64,000 nucleotides of DNA from positions 1,116,001 through 1,180,000 of the forward strand of contig CP099419.1 in NCBI GenBank assembly GCA_024114885.1, written 5' to 3'. The stretch is from Septoria linicola. Lineage: Eukaryota; Ascomycota; Dothideomycetes; Mycosphaerellales; Mycosphaerellaceae. Positions 10,828 to 20,786 of this stretch are shown piece after piece. The notes below the pieces were generated by a model. That model did no database searches and was not told the DNA's origin. It saw nothing but the letters and a program-made list of their open reading frames with translations. Made by a program: the position numbers and the translations under genes. Position 1 is the stretch's first letter. Every line of letters starts with the position of its first letter.

Positions 10828-11970
10828 CTAGAAGATCTTGCGCTGGGTCTTCAGGTCTGCAAAGGCGCTCGAGAAAGAATCAAATGAGTCTTTGAAGCCG
10901 GACCACCCATATTCGCGTGCCTTGGACATGCTGACATTGCACGTCCACGACCGCTGAAAGCTCTCATCTAGAGACTGCCATGCTGCACAGTCAAACGCAT
11001 CCTTGGCCTCTGGTGTGCCTGTGGCATCGCACATTTCGCACCAAAGTGGCTTCTTATCAGCCGCCCATCTAGCCAAACTGAACTCTTGCCGCAGCTCTCC
11101 CATTGCTGGCTCCGCTTTACTGAAGATCTGGTCCGGCGTCGAGTATGCCCTAAAGGTCTCTGCCAGCCGTGGCCACATGAATCGCCATGTGAAATGGTCC
11201 CCATTTGCGAAATTGAAGGCTTCATTCGCGCAGTCTCCACGAACAGCAAGCCACAGCATGAACTCTGCTAGCAGCGCAGCATCGCTGACCTGCTCTGTGC
11301 CATTCCAATATCGGAAATTCGTTGGCATCTTGGCCTCCTCGGCCAGTTCACGCGTGATAAGGAGATATATCGCTAGAGTTTGAGCCATGTTCACGCCACT
11401 GGAGCTGCTCGTACTGCTAACAATCGTCTCTGGACGGACCACATTCTATGTCCAGTCCTGGTTTGTCTGGAGCAAAGCCAAGAAATCTTCCTGAGCATGG
11501 CAAAAGTTGTCTCCCGGATCACCACGCCTCACGTCGTCTTCACGGCAAGGCGTAGGCACTGGAGCCAAGTGCAGGCCATAATGCATGCTATCTGTCTGCA
11601 GCACACACCTCTTTAGGCCACGCGCGACGGACGTTAAAGCAAGTAAGAAGTTCTCGAACAGCGTTGTGTTAATCTTGTTCAGATCTCCGAAATTGTCTGT
11701 ATGCAGATAGGACGCGAAGAATGCGTGTGTCACATCGGCACACGAGTTGGCCATCAAGTCGATCAGTTCTCCTGGACGCTGCTGAAAGTCTAGCTGCACG
11801 TAATGCACACGTGCATCCGTATATGTCTTTCGCAAAGGTGAACGCGAAGTGACCACAATCCGGCTCCACTCTTCGCTCGTTGTTCTATCCACGAGGTGCT
11901 CGAGTAATGCATTGCCAGAAGCGCCATTAGCACCAGTGATAAATGCTATTCGTGGCATCGTTCGAGACAT
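10828..11970 (-). pseudogene. PRISE-type short-chain dehydrogenase/reductase with in-frame TAG
   Basis: This is a full-length homologue of the progesterone 5-beta-reductase/iridoid synthase-like (PRISE) reductases, as found in fungal metabolite pathways. The N-terminus has the Rossmann motif TGANGASGNALLEHL, followed by SRSPL and, later, VRPETI and RYWNGTE stretches. One reading frame runs from ATG 11970 to the stop at 10828 but is interrupted by TAG at 11446-11448, between DWT and NVVRPE, where the family normally has tryptophan or another aromatic residue. The two catalytic positions also look lost: the family G-T/A-K-H/N-Y motif reads DSMHY (lysine to methionine), and the family F-Y-Y before the helix reads FCH. 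Together these argue for a decayed gene. Read as two pieces it would give 174 and about 205 residues. Nonsense-codon recoding or mRNA editing is an alternative for the stop but not for the other changes. Confidence 0.8.
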
Positions 11971-12321
11971 CTCTTACTTGGTAGAGTCAAAGATGAGATT
12001 GACAAGCTTAGTAAAGTGTGGGATATGCCATCAATACATGTATGATGATGTGCCGAAATGTCAGTGGGTACCGCTGTGGAGCACCTAAGCTTGAAGCTCA
12101 AGCTCAATTCGTGGCGTCCGCTGTAGACCTTTGTCGTAATACATCAATAAGTATCGTGTCGCAAGGGCGGCGGACAGACATTCCGGCAAGCACGAACAAG
12201 GTGTACTCGCATTAAGCTGCCAAATGCTCACAAATGGCACTGAAGAATCCAAAAGATGTACTAGCAAGTCTACTAAGCAGTAATGCGCACAGGGCGTCTA
12301 GACCAAAGCATACAATCATCA
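11971..12321. other. short intergenic stretch
   Basis: No gene seen. It holds the promoter side of the reductase relic and the 3' flank of the minus-strand gene ending at 12322. Confidence 0.5.
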
Positions 12322-13098
12322 TTACGAGAATCCTCGAGGATAAGCCTTCCGGTTCAGAGCAGTCTCTTTCCCACCGTACCAAGTCGCTGCGCCAGCAGTG
12401 TAGTACGTCTCTAATTCTCCACTGGACCTCTTTTGCCTAGAGTCCATCTCCTTGTATACCAACTCATTGCCCCAGAAGTCTTTGACTGGAGGTGGAGCAT
12501 CCAACAAGTCCCATTTCCTCCACAAGTCGATGACCCGTTCATAATTGACATCTGGGCCAAGCCACTTATTAAGCACCTCGCGGAGTCGTGGTTTGATAGC
12601 TTTGATTGCAGACTCTTTGCTATGGCCCTGCTCGATGCGGAAGCGGTAAGAAGTCCACATATGTCCCGCATGGTCAACCACAGCTTTCTCGATATTCGCA
12701 TTAATGACATAAGTGCCATGCGTTATCAACCTCTCAGCGATGATCCTCGAAGCTATCGGATTGATGCTGGGAAACTGGTCAAGGATCTTACGATGTGCGT
12801 GGTAGTGAGCTCCTCTCTCGTGATACGAGAGGGTCGCCCAAGCTTGATGTACATCACCACCGCGACGGCCGTAGAGAGTAGCCTCTGAAATGATGTCTGA
12901 AGGCAAGACGTAGCCTAAGATGGCGCGGTGGTCTACTACTTCATAGAGGATTCGACCGCGCGCGAGAGTCATTTCGCGAGCATACTGAGTAATAGCGAAT
13001 GGCTCCTGGATGCTAAGGGCGCCGTGACCTCCCGGAACTCGAATTTGATCGCTCACGCGGATGACGTGCCCGCTATCGTCTGAATTGTCTGCGGACAT
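12322..13098 (-). CDS. hypothetical protein, unrecognised
   Basis: A single open frame of 258 residues starts at ATG 13098 (MSADNSDDSGHVIRV) and ends at 12322. The protein is soluble-looking, has no signal peptide or membrane segment, and contains many histidines in its middle part (YHERGAHYHAHRK) plus aromatic-rich pieces (LWRKWDLLDAPPPVKDFWGNE). The length of the open frame and the balanced composition support a real gene. I do not recognise a family. It lies 350 bases upstream of the PRISE-type reductase on the same strand, so the two may once have been co-regulated. Introns near the ends could alter the model. Confidence 0.6.
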   Translation of the reverse strand: MSADNSDDSGHVIRVSDQIRVPGGHGALSIQEPFAITQYAREMTLARGRILYEVVDHRAILGYVLPSDIISEATLYGRRGGDVHQAWATLSYHERGAHYHAHRKILDQFPSINPIASRIIAERLITHGTYVINANIEKAVVDHAGHMWTSYRFRIEQGHSKESAIKAIKPRLREVLNKWLGPDVNYERVIDLWRKWDLLDAPPPVKDFWGNELVYKEMDSRQKRSSGELETYYTAGAATWYGGKETALNRKAYPRGFS

Positions 13099-13407
13099 GA
13101 TGTGAGTGTTGATCGATGACAAGTCTGCCTGTCTGCGATCAGCATCGATGATATGAGACTCACTGTTGCTCGAAGCCTACTCTTCACAGCCACTCGATGG
13201 GCGCATTGTGTCTTTGTTGACTGATGTCCGCATTTGGTGGAAGTCTTACTTCAGACTCGGGTCTTTGTCGTTCGCCACCACAGCATTCTCCATTGAGCCA
13301 TAGTCAGACCCACCCGCAGTCATGGCGGGCTCTCATTGCCATGAGTGTTGGACACTAACGCAAAGGTACCTCTGCCTACAGTCGTCCATGAAGCACTTCT
13401 CAACTTC

Positions 13408-13662
13408 TCAAGCGCTTCGCGAACTACTGCGACCAGCCTTGCCACTAATAGCAATACCTGCGACTGCTGCAGCAAGCGAAGTGCCCTTGAACACAGTTTC
13501 ATACTGCTCAACCTTCACAGCTTGTCGGAAGGGTTGCCTTCTAATGCGATAGAATGCAACGGCCGTGGTTCCTAGCCATACCCCAAACAGAATCTGGTAC
13601 TTCCAGCTGGCAAGGCCCTTGAGCAATTTGCTCCGAAGTTGAGATTGGTTATGTGCTTCCAT
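13408..13662 (-). CDS. small membrane protein, HIG1-domain-like (Rcf/hypoxia-induced family)
   Basis: An 84-residue single-exon frame starts at ATG 13662. It has two hydrophobic segments (around residues 22-38 and 57-72) joined by a basic loop reading YRIRRQPFRQAVKVEQYE, followed by FKGTSLAAAVAGIA. This pattern (helix, basic loop ending in a conserved Q-rich stretch, helix) matches the HIG1 domain of Rcf1/Rcf2 proteins, which associate with respiratory supercomplexes in the mitochondrial inner membrane. The canonical QxxxRxRxxxQ motif is only partly kept, so this is a divergent member. The call rests on pattern recognition. Confidence 0.6.
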   Translation of the reverse strand: MEAHNQSQLRSKLLKGLASWKYQILFGVWLGTTAVAFYRIRRQPFRQAVKVEQYETVFKGTSLAAAVAGIAISGKAGRSSSRSA

Positions 13663-14520
13663 CGCGGGCTCTCAATAGCTCGGAGAATAGTATACTCGCT
13701 GGAGGAAATGTAATGTGAGAACAGAGATGGCCGGATCGATGATGTAGAGATGATGCACTGTGTAATTTTGAGACTGATGCAGAATATCTCAACACAGTTT
13801 GTCTAGCGCCAAGGAATGCTGCCTGCCGCTCCTTCGCGGCTTGCCCTTGCTATCCTACTTTCTCAGCAATGCCTTGAGCAGAGACTGGTGTGTTAGAAAT
13901 CGCTGAAGACAAGCAGTTCCTGTGCTCTCTTCATCTATCCAATATTCCATGCAATGGCAACACTCGCGTTGCGGCGATAACCCAAGCTGATTCACTAATG
14001 TTGCTTCGAAACGAGCCTATCCATCTTTGAGCCACGCCCGAACATAGGAAGAGATGGGATGAAGTACGGTCAACTGGTACACACCTTTTCTGTAGACCGG
14101 TTGACCACCTCAAGCCGTTCTGCATGCCTGCAAGGCTTGGATCTCATCCCATCGGCTTCATCTGCAAGCCGCCTCTGCTACTAAGCCCTCCTACAAGCCT
14201 GTTGCTCAAACGGGCATAAGCAGCACAAGACTGAGACAGCGTGCTAGACGTGAATGACAAGCCCCTCTCTCCAGCACTGGGCCACAACATCAGACGCGAC
14301 GCCTCTTCGCGGAACTGTTAGCCACCAGCAGCCAGTCTTCACAGACGTGAGCAATTGCCTCGATAGTCTTGTCTTGCTAGATGGCTCACAAAGAGCCATG
14401 TTTGCTCCCTAGTATGATGACTGCGCGCGGGCTGTACATTATTAATGGCAGTCTTTAGCATTACTGACAGTCTTCACGCCAGCTTATTCACTCTATATCA
14501 CTAACCCAGACTCGGCCAAG
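13663..14520. other. intergenic, no gene seen
   Basis: No protein-like frame. It separates the HIG1-like gene from the multicopper oxidase relic. Confidence 0.5.
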
Positions 14521-15335
14521 ATGGCGTGCACTTTGCCCCAAAACTGTTGTCGTACTTCTAGTCACTCTGGCAGTAATAGTGGCCATCACGATAGCCGACT
14601 TTGGTATTCGACCAGTCGTCCTCAGTCAAGATGTTGCTGTGGAGGTTCTCTCTAATGACCATGTCTTGGAGGGTCCCAAAATCTACTCCAATACTCCAGA
14701 AGAGCGCAAGTATGAGTGGTCTGTGAGAGATCGCATCCACAATTGGATGGGTTTTTCAAAAAGATGATGCTGGTCAACGATCAGTTCCCAGGTCCACTTA
14801 TAGGCATGTACATCATTCGAGGATAGGGAGTCTTTCAAGTGGATCAGGATCAGCCCAGCCCAGCGATACAGTGTGGTTGTCAACATGAGTCGACCTGGCC
14901 CTAGAGAGCCCTTCGGTCTATTCTGGTTTCGAGCACAAATGATTATCAGCTGCTTCGCCGACGGACCACGAGTCTTACACCCAGGCGACGAGCAGACAGC
15001 CCTAGATCCTGACGCTTTAGCCATCGTCCAATATGAGAAGAGCACCTCCAACCTCCTTCTTCTTCTACCTCCAAACCTCAGTCAAAAATCCGCGACAACC
15101 AGCTCGCACGACTCTCCTTCAACGAATCCCATCAGCCCCTCCTCAAAGAGCTGTCGGTAAACGGAAAACGGGCATCGCTTTCACTCAAATCTGCTCGAGA
15201 AGCCTCAACAACCACTGCAAGAGTCCAGTCTCCTACTCCCGTCTCCGTCAATTACAACCTCACCACCAGTGACACCACCATACTCTTTCATCCTGTCCGA
15301 CAACGGAAATCAGAGTGGAGATGACAACAGCTACT
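14521..15335 (+). pseudogene. multicopper oxidase relic (laccase/ferroxidase family)
   Basis: Pieces of a multicopper oxidase survive in several frames. First comes a hydrophobic anchor (VVVLLVTLAVIVAITIADFG) leading to EERKYEWSVRDRIH; then, after a frame change near 14750, LDGFFKKMMLVNDQFPGPLI, the typical opening of the first cupredoxin domain; then in-frame stops. About 100 bases later a block ISPAQRYSVVVNMSRPG, FWFRAQMI and LDPDALAIVQYE corresponds to the second cupredoxin domain. The copper-binding HWHG region of domain 1 is therefore missing, implying an internal deletion as well as frameshifts. A TM-anchored N-terminus suggests the ancestor was membrane-bound. Intact enzymes of this family oxidise phenols, iron or other substrates outside the cell; this copy cannot. 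Confidence 0.72.
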
Positions 15336-15737
15336 ACCAGCAGTATCAACTATGGGAACGAACGTCTTCGCCATATCCGACGCCCTTGCTGTACTTGACT
15401 TGGTTCTTCCGGATTGATTCGATTCTTTTTTTGGATTGGATTGGATTCTTCACGGGTTCGATGCGCGCTTTTTCACAAATTCTTGGTACCTTTCTGGTTT
15501 CTCATCAGCGATATGTCATATTTTATGGGAAAAGCAAGCAATGGAAATGGCGGAAATTGAATGATGATCAAGAAGCTCAAGAAATGGGCTAGTTATACAC
15601 AAAGAAGTCTACACTCGATCAGCCGCTGGATCCTGAAAAAGTGCAGACTTCTCGGGGGAGGTGGTTATTTTTCTCTATGAGACTACACTGTGTCTCTCTC
15701 TTTTGCTACAGCACCTCCTCCTACATCTTCCACTCTC
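15336..15737. other. intergenic, no gene seen
   Basis: T-rich stretch between the oxidase relic and the 3' end of the MAS1 gene; it would include the MAS1 3' untranslated region on the minus strand. Confidence 0.5.
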
Positions 15738-17247
15738 TTATGACATGTTTCGGCTCATATCGTTGCGGATTCTGTTGTAGTCGAGCAGACCCTCGATTTG
15801 GCCGACAGCAGAAACAGCGATATCACGATCCCACAGCTTTTCTTGTGCAAATCTCATGACGTCCTTGGCTGTGATGGCACCGACTACTCGCTCGACCTCC
15901 TCTGGTGCGAGTCGGCGGCCAGTGGTGATGATTTGTCGTCCAATGTCCTCCGCAACAGCGGTTGTGCCGTCGAGAGACAAAAGGATAGAGGCCTTCAATT
16001 GCTGCTTGGCACGCTCGGTCTCGGCCTCGGTGACGTTGAAGGACAATCGGGACCATTCGCGGAGGGTGAAGTGCACAAGATCGTCGATGCGGGTAACAGC
16101 GTCAGTGACCAGGTAGATACCCCAGAGACCAGTGTCCGAGTAGGAAGTAGAGAAGGACATGAATGAGTTGGCAAGCTTGTGGTCGTGGACAAAGGTGGAC
16201 AGCTTGGAGCCGAGGTATGGCGAGTTGCCCATGCTGCGGTCCCAGTTGCCGACGATAGCCTGTGTGACGAGAGCAGTGAAGTAGTCATCGTCCTTCCAGC
16301 TCACCCCCTCGACTGCGATGGCGATGTTGGCGGTTGGCATGGTGTCGTCTCGTATCCGGACCTCTGATCCCACAAAGTCTGGCTTGGAGCCGAGGGCACG
16401 GTTGAAGGCGTTGTTCTGTGCGTTGGGGTTGTATGGTGGGACCTTGGAGAAGTACTGCTCGGCGAGCTTGACCATCTGGTCGTGTGGCACACCTCCGGAT
16501 CCGACCAAGACCATGCGGTCAGCGGTGTAGTTGGTCTTGATGTAGTTCTCGAGGTCGTTGCGTTGGATGCTCAGGATGTTCTCCTTGGGACCCAGGATTG
16601 TGCGGCCGAGTGGCTGGTTCTGGAAGGCAGTTGCGTGCAAGTGGTCAAAGACGACCTCCTCCAGCTGCTTGTCGACCTCCTCCTGCTCACGGAGGATGAC
16701 GTCTCGCTCGCGCTCAATGGCCGAGTTGTCGAGCTTGCTGTTTTGCAGGATATCGGCGAGGATGTCGACGGAGGCAGGAACATCGCTGTTGAAGCTCTTG
16801 GCGTAGTAGACGGTGTTCTCGCGCGACGTGTAGGCGTTGAGGTGGCCGCCCATGTTCTCGATTTCCAGCTCGAGCTGCGACTGGCTGCGCTTTTGCGTGC
16901 CCTTGAAGGCGAGATGCTCGAGGAAGTGGGCAGTGCCATTGGTCTTGTCGGTTTCGGCGCGCGAACCAGCATCAATCCACACTCCGACGGTCGAAGTCTG
17001 CGCATATGGAGAGTATTCCGTGGCAATCTGTCATTTCACCCCATCAGCTGTCCATTTCCTCCACACTTCTCGAGATATTGCTCCATCCTACCGTGAAGCC
17101 GTTGCTCAGCGTGGTCGATTCGGTGGTGGAGCCGTGGCTCACAGGAGTCGCCAGCGCACGGCGGGTGATGTTGGGTCGGACGGCATTGAGGGCGCGTTGA
17201 GCGCGGAGGCCCGTCTGCAAGCTCAGCGCAAGCCTTCGGGATGCCAT
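15738..17247 (-). CDS. MAS1: mitochondrial processing peptidase beta subunit
   Basis: Two exons on the minus strand, 17247-17092 and 17027-15738, join in phase 0 over a 64-base intron, giving 481 residues, close to yeast Mas1. The start MASRRLALSLQTG is an arginine-rich mitochondrial presequence. The M16 zinc-binding motif HFLEH lies around residue 86 and is followed by ENTVYYAKSFNSD, so the catalytic subunit signature is intact. The enzyme removes presequences from imported proteins in the matrix, working with the alpha subunit. An in-frame ATG 96 bases upstream (17343) would add a 32-residue extension containing nine histidines encoded by a CAC tract; the downstream ATG in good context gives the usual presequence, so I chose it. 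The gene is divergent from SDH4, sharing about 500 bases of upstream DNA. Confidence 0.95.
17028..17091 (-). other. intron of MAS1
   Basis: The 64-base intron begins GTAGGA and ends TGACAG on the minus strand; removing it joins codon 52 to a conserved IATEYSPYAQTSTVGVW segment in frame. Confidence 0.85.
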
Positions 17248-17754
17248 GGCCGCGGGTGTGTGGTGGTGGTGGTGGTGGTGGTGGTGGGAGGGTGATGGAG
17301 ATGCAAGTCGACTTATCGCAATGGCCTCCAACTTGCCCTTCATGAAAACATAGCTCGTCTAACTTACTCGGACGAAGCCGCGCTGACTTTACGGCACATT
17401 CACTGTCAAACAAGAGCTGGCACTCTGCATCGATCATGGCTACGATACAACACTACCACAACGACTGATGTACTATTGTACACACTTCATCCGAGATGGG
17501 AAATTGCATGACTTCCTACAACTCATCTCACCATATCATATACATCTCACATAGCTATCGTGTAGAAGTATGAAAAAGTCATGCCAAAAGTCGTCCTCGC
17601 TGGTCTGACCAGTCATGTGCGGCAGAAAGACGCTGAGCTGAGCCTCGGGCGTCATGTGTGCCGGGTCGCGGGAATAACGAGACAGCCATCCTTGACGACG
17701 ACATTCGAATTATCTCGCAACTGTCTGTCACACCACCACGACAGCATACCGACA
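17248..17754. promoter_or_regulatory. shared promoter region of MAS1 and SDH4
   Basis: About 507 bases separate the divergent start codons of two nuclear genes for mitochondrial proteins, so both promoters must lie here. I see no clear TATA box; the CAC tract occupies the MAS1 side. Confidence 0.55.
17258..17288. repeat. GTG/CAC trinucleotide tract
   Basis: About nine consecutive GTG units on the plus strand (CAC on the minus strand) lie just upstream of the chosen MAS1 start. If the upstream ATG at 17343 were used they would encode polyhistidine. Confidence 0.9.
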
Positions 17755-18503
17755 ATGGCCTCCGCACTCCGTCCGACGCTCCTTCGCCAGGTGCACGCTG
17801 CATCCACCACGCAGCGCGCATCGTCGTCCCTCATCGCCTCCCTCCGCACGAGCCAGCAAACACCTGCTTCCTTGTTGACCTCACGAGTCTCGCGATCGGC
17901 CTTCCAGACATCTGCTGCACGAAAGATCCTGCCTCCGCTGCCGCAAGTCATCCGAGGAGGAGTCAACGACCCAGCGCCTGTGCCGGAAACACACCCGAGC
18001 CATGGAAGCTACCATTGGACTGCCGAGAGGTATGCGCGGCAGCATGAAGCAAGCAGGATCAAGGCTATGTACTAACACTGCTACCATGCAGAGCCGTCTC
18101 GATCGGCCTCATCCCATTGACCGTCATGCCATTTGCTGTCGGCTCATTGAACCCTCTCCTGGACGGCACATTGATTGGTCTCACTATCCTGCACTCATAT
18201 ATTGGCTTTGGGTATGTCTATCCACCATGTGATGGACATCATCGCCTTTCTTCTAACACTTTTCAAAGCGCCGCGATAACAGACTACTTCCCATCATGGC
18301 GTGTGCCCAAAGTCCGCAAGATCGCCGACTGGGCCAATGTCCTCATGGTCTTCATCGTCGCATGGGGCTACTACGAATTCGAGACCAACGATGTCGGAGT
18401 GACTGCAGGAATTGCACGCATCTGGAGGGCTGGTGCAAATGCAAAGGATGCCGAGGCTCAGATCGAGAAGAAGGTTGGCGGTGGTCCTCTCGACAGACTT
18501 TAG
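17755..18503 (+). CDS. SDH4: succinate dehydrogenase membrane anchor subunit (CybS)
   Basis: Three exons, 17755-18029, 18092-18211 and 18269-18503, give 209 residues. The N-terminus (MASALRPTLLRQVHAAS) is a typical mitochondrial presequence of about 55 residues. The mature part has the CybS pattern: SYHWTAERAVSIGLIPL, a helix ending in LTILHSYIGF with the conserved histidine that helps bind haem, and the following ITDYFPSWRVPK with the aspartate-tyrosine pair near the quinone site, then a third helix (ANVLMVFIVAWGYY). It anchors complex II in the inner membrane and passes electrons to ubiquinone. Both introns have good signals (GTATGC to TGCAG, 62 bases; GTATGT to TCAAAG, 57 bases) and keep phase. 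It is divergent from MAS1. Confidence 0.93.
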
Positions 18504-20127
18504 ATGAGTTGTCGTGAGGATGTGGACGGGCAGATGGTGTGCAGATTAGACAAATGGCTAGAGAGAAGGAGGAAGTGCTGAGGTTTGGAAGCTGCCTTTA
18601 CTTCACGAGCTTGAATGTGTATACTTGAATTGGCAATTGGGCGGATTCTGGGGAGGAGTGGTGTGATCAGGCATACAGTGGTCAATGCATATCTGAACTA
18701 CAGCCCCTGTGCGGTTGGAAGGCTACTGACATGCTACGCCTAATACGTACAGCTTGTGCAGGAAATAGTACAGTCAACCGCCGCCACCTCCAGCAAGCAT
18801 GCATCGATTGTGGCAGGTTGGCAGCCCAACACGCATATTCGCCCCTCATCAGCTCGACCATTCCGCACACCGCCGACGTATCGGTCTCGGACACTTGCAT
18901 CCACCCGCTATCAGCGTACTTCTCAAGCTTGCTGCCTGGCCCTCTATGCCACGATGGGCATCATCAGACACGGGTAGCGACTGCGATGATGCGAAACGAG
19001 ATGAGCTCGCAACGAAGACCGAGACTGGCGGTGAGTGTGTCAATCTCGCCGCGCTTGCCTTCAGGAAATACAAGAGCCCGTTCATACTCTCCTTTGACCT
19101 TTCATTCTCGCTTCAACTTTCATCTGTCAACACAACACTACTCCATTTCCACTTCACTCTCTTAGTCTTTCTTACACTATATACGCAAACACCACAAAAT
19201 TAGTATACGCCGACGATCAGTCCCGACACATTTTCGTGACTGGAGACAAACGACAGCGACAGCAGCCCTGGCACCACAACCAACGCTACCGGCTTTGTCG
19301 GAACGTTCGATTACATCAATCACATTCCAACCATTTCATACACGACTACACAACTTTACTATACGCAATCACTACGACAATAATATACGCAACACCACCA
19401 ATCTTTATATACTCGGGCCAGGGCACATGCCCGACGTCTTACATTGGCCGTTGGCTTCTGCGCCGCCGTCCTTGCCCGCCCACCTCCGCTGTAGAAAGGT
19501 CGTCGTCGACAGGATGGATCTCCACCCACTGTCTCGTGAGTACCCATTTTCAAGGTCTCAAGAAGCTTTCCGACAGCCTGGATCGCGAGATCTGTTTGCG
19601 AGAACAAGAACGCTCGCGGAAAGCGAAGAATCGAGCCCCAGCCCGGTGACAACGCCTACCATGCACCTGGATCCGGCATCTGAAAAAATGCCAGAGATCT
19701 GCTGTATCATCGGGGGCACTGGAGAGGTTTCGAATTGCCCGAAGCTTGGTGCCGGCTAGGAAGCTTCGGATACGCTGAAGCGTGCTGCGGTCGCTGTTGG
19801 TAGTAGAGATGGCGACGCGCCTGGATCTGGCCTTGGGCAACGCTCTACACAAGCCTCTCGATAGCACTGGAGGTGATGATCGTGGCACGTCAGGCGATAG
19901 TAGTACTGACATAGGAGTAAAGAGTCTGGCAGTGGTGGCAAGAAGTCTGGTGCTGGACCCAAGGACGAATTCGACGAGCTTGCAAAGCCAACAACTTCTT
20001 CCACTACTTTCGCTAATCGGCACTCGAGAACTTTGGCTTCACGTGCTGCCGCAACACTCAGCACAATCTGCTGAAGCTCTCGGACGGACTCATCGCTGTG
20101 TGTCGGCGAGTCGATCAGCCTCCTCAA
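18504..20127. other. gene-poor stretch, possible long leader of a downstream gene
   Basis: No solid gene. From 19430 to 19760 there are protein-like fragments in one frame and a strong GTGAGT donor at 19535, and at 19900-19914 a TACTGACATAG acceptor-like signal followed by a frame reading SGSGGKKSGAGPKDEFDE. These suggest untranslated or small exons of the gene candidate at 20128, but I cannot build a consistent model. Confidence 0.35.
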
Positions 20128-20786
20128 ATGGTCCCGTCCGTGTCAAATTCCAACTCCCACTCTCAGCTTGGCTCCAACGCTGCCCTCACTCGGCCCGAGA
20201 GCTCTCTCACTCCACCGTCTGTCATGCCTTACTCGGGAAACACACCCCTCAATTGTCGCTCCAGATCCCGTCGGCATATCCGAGTACTGAGCGAGAGTAT
20301 GTCGACAGTGGAGTCACTACAGAGTGTCCAGCTTCCAGTGGCCCAGGTTTTGCATCGCACATTCCACCGTCTGTCATGCCTTACCTCCGTTCTTCTTTTC
20401 GTCTCCGTGCAGCCGTCTGGATCGCCAATGTCTCAACTTTTCTTGCCTCCAGCATTCAGTGCTCTGGCTCCATCTTCTCCAGCGATATGCCCTCAGCGCT
20501 CTACAGAACATCGATGTCCTCACTCGATGTTTCTTGCCCTGCTCCCACGGTCAATTCGATGCCACGCAACTCTCTACCGGAACACCTGATGTCGACACCC
20601 AATGGATATCCCCGCTTTCCGTTGTCGGATAATGCGATATCTCGCTGCTCTGCGTTTGATTCCTCAACGCGTCCTGAGAGACGCACGCTGCCTCTCGAAA
20701 CTCCTCGCTCTCCTCTGCCAGCCTCTCCGATGCCTGACCTGCCTCAAGAGGCAAGGCCGCTGTCTCCTGCCCCGATGGCGGTCTAG
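20128..20786 (+). CDS. candidate serine/proline-rich protein, possibly spliced or broken
   Basis: A tentative model joins 20128-20296 and 20347-20786 over a 50-base intron (GTATGT donor, CCCAG acceptor, no strong branch point), giving 202 residues rich in serine and proline. It is prompted by an identical 22-base segment present at 20211-20232 and 20363-20384, which encodes PPSVMPY both times but in two different frames; the spliced model puts both in register. The C-terminal part reads RSPLPASPMPDLPQEARPLSP. No domain is recognisable. Downstream, near 20862, another protein-like fragment (SAFDSQTQSDWVPSKNEEQL) suggests the true 3' end may be different. A decayed gene is equally possible. Confidence 0.3.

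Noticed and set aside
10828..13098. Secondary-metabolite gene cluster around the reductase
   Set aside because: No polyketide synthase, peptide synthetase, terpene cyclase or P450 is present, and the reductase is decayed.
17044..17343. Histidine-run N-terminal extension of MAS1
   Set aside because: Possible from an upstream ATG, but the downstream ATG gives a normal mitochondrial presequence; kept only as an alternative start.
19550..20127. Minus-strand frames of 123 and 157 codons
   Set aside because: They overlap protein-like plus-strand fragments and have no start, splice or domain support.
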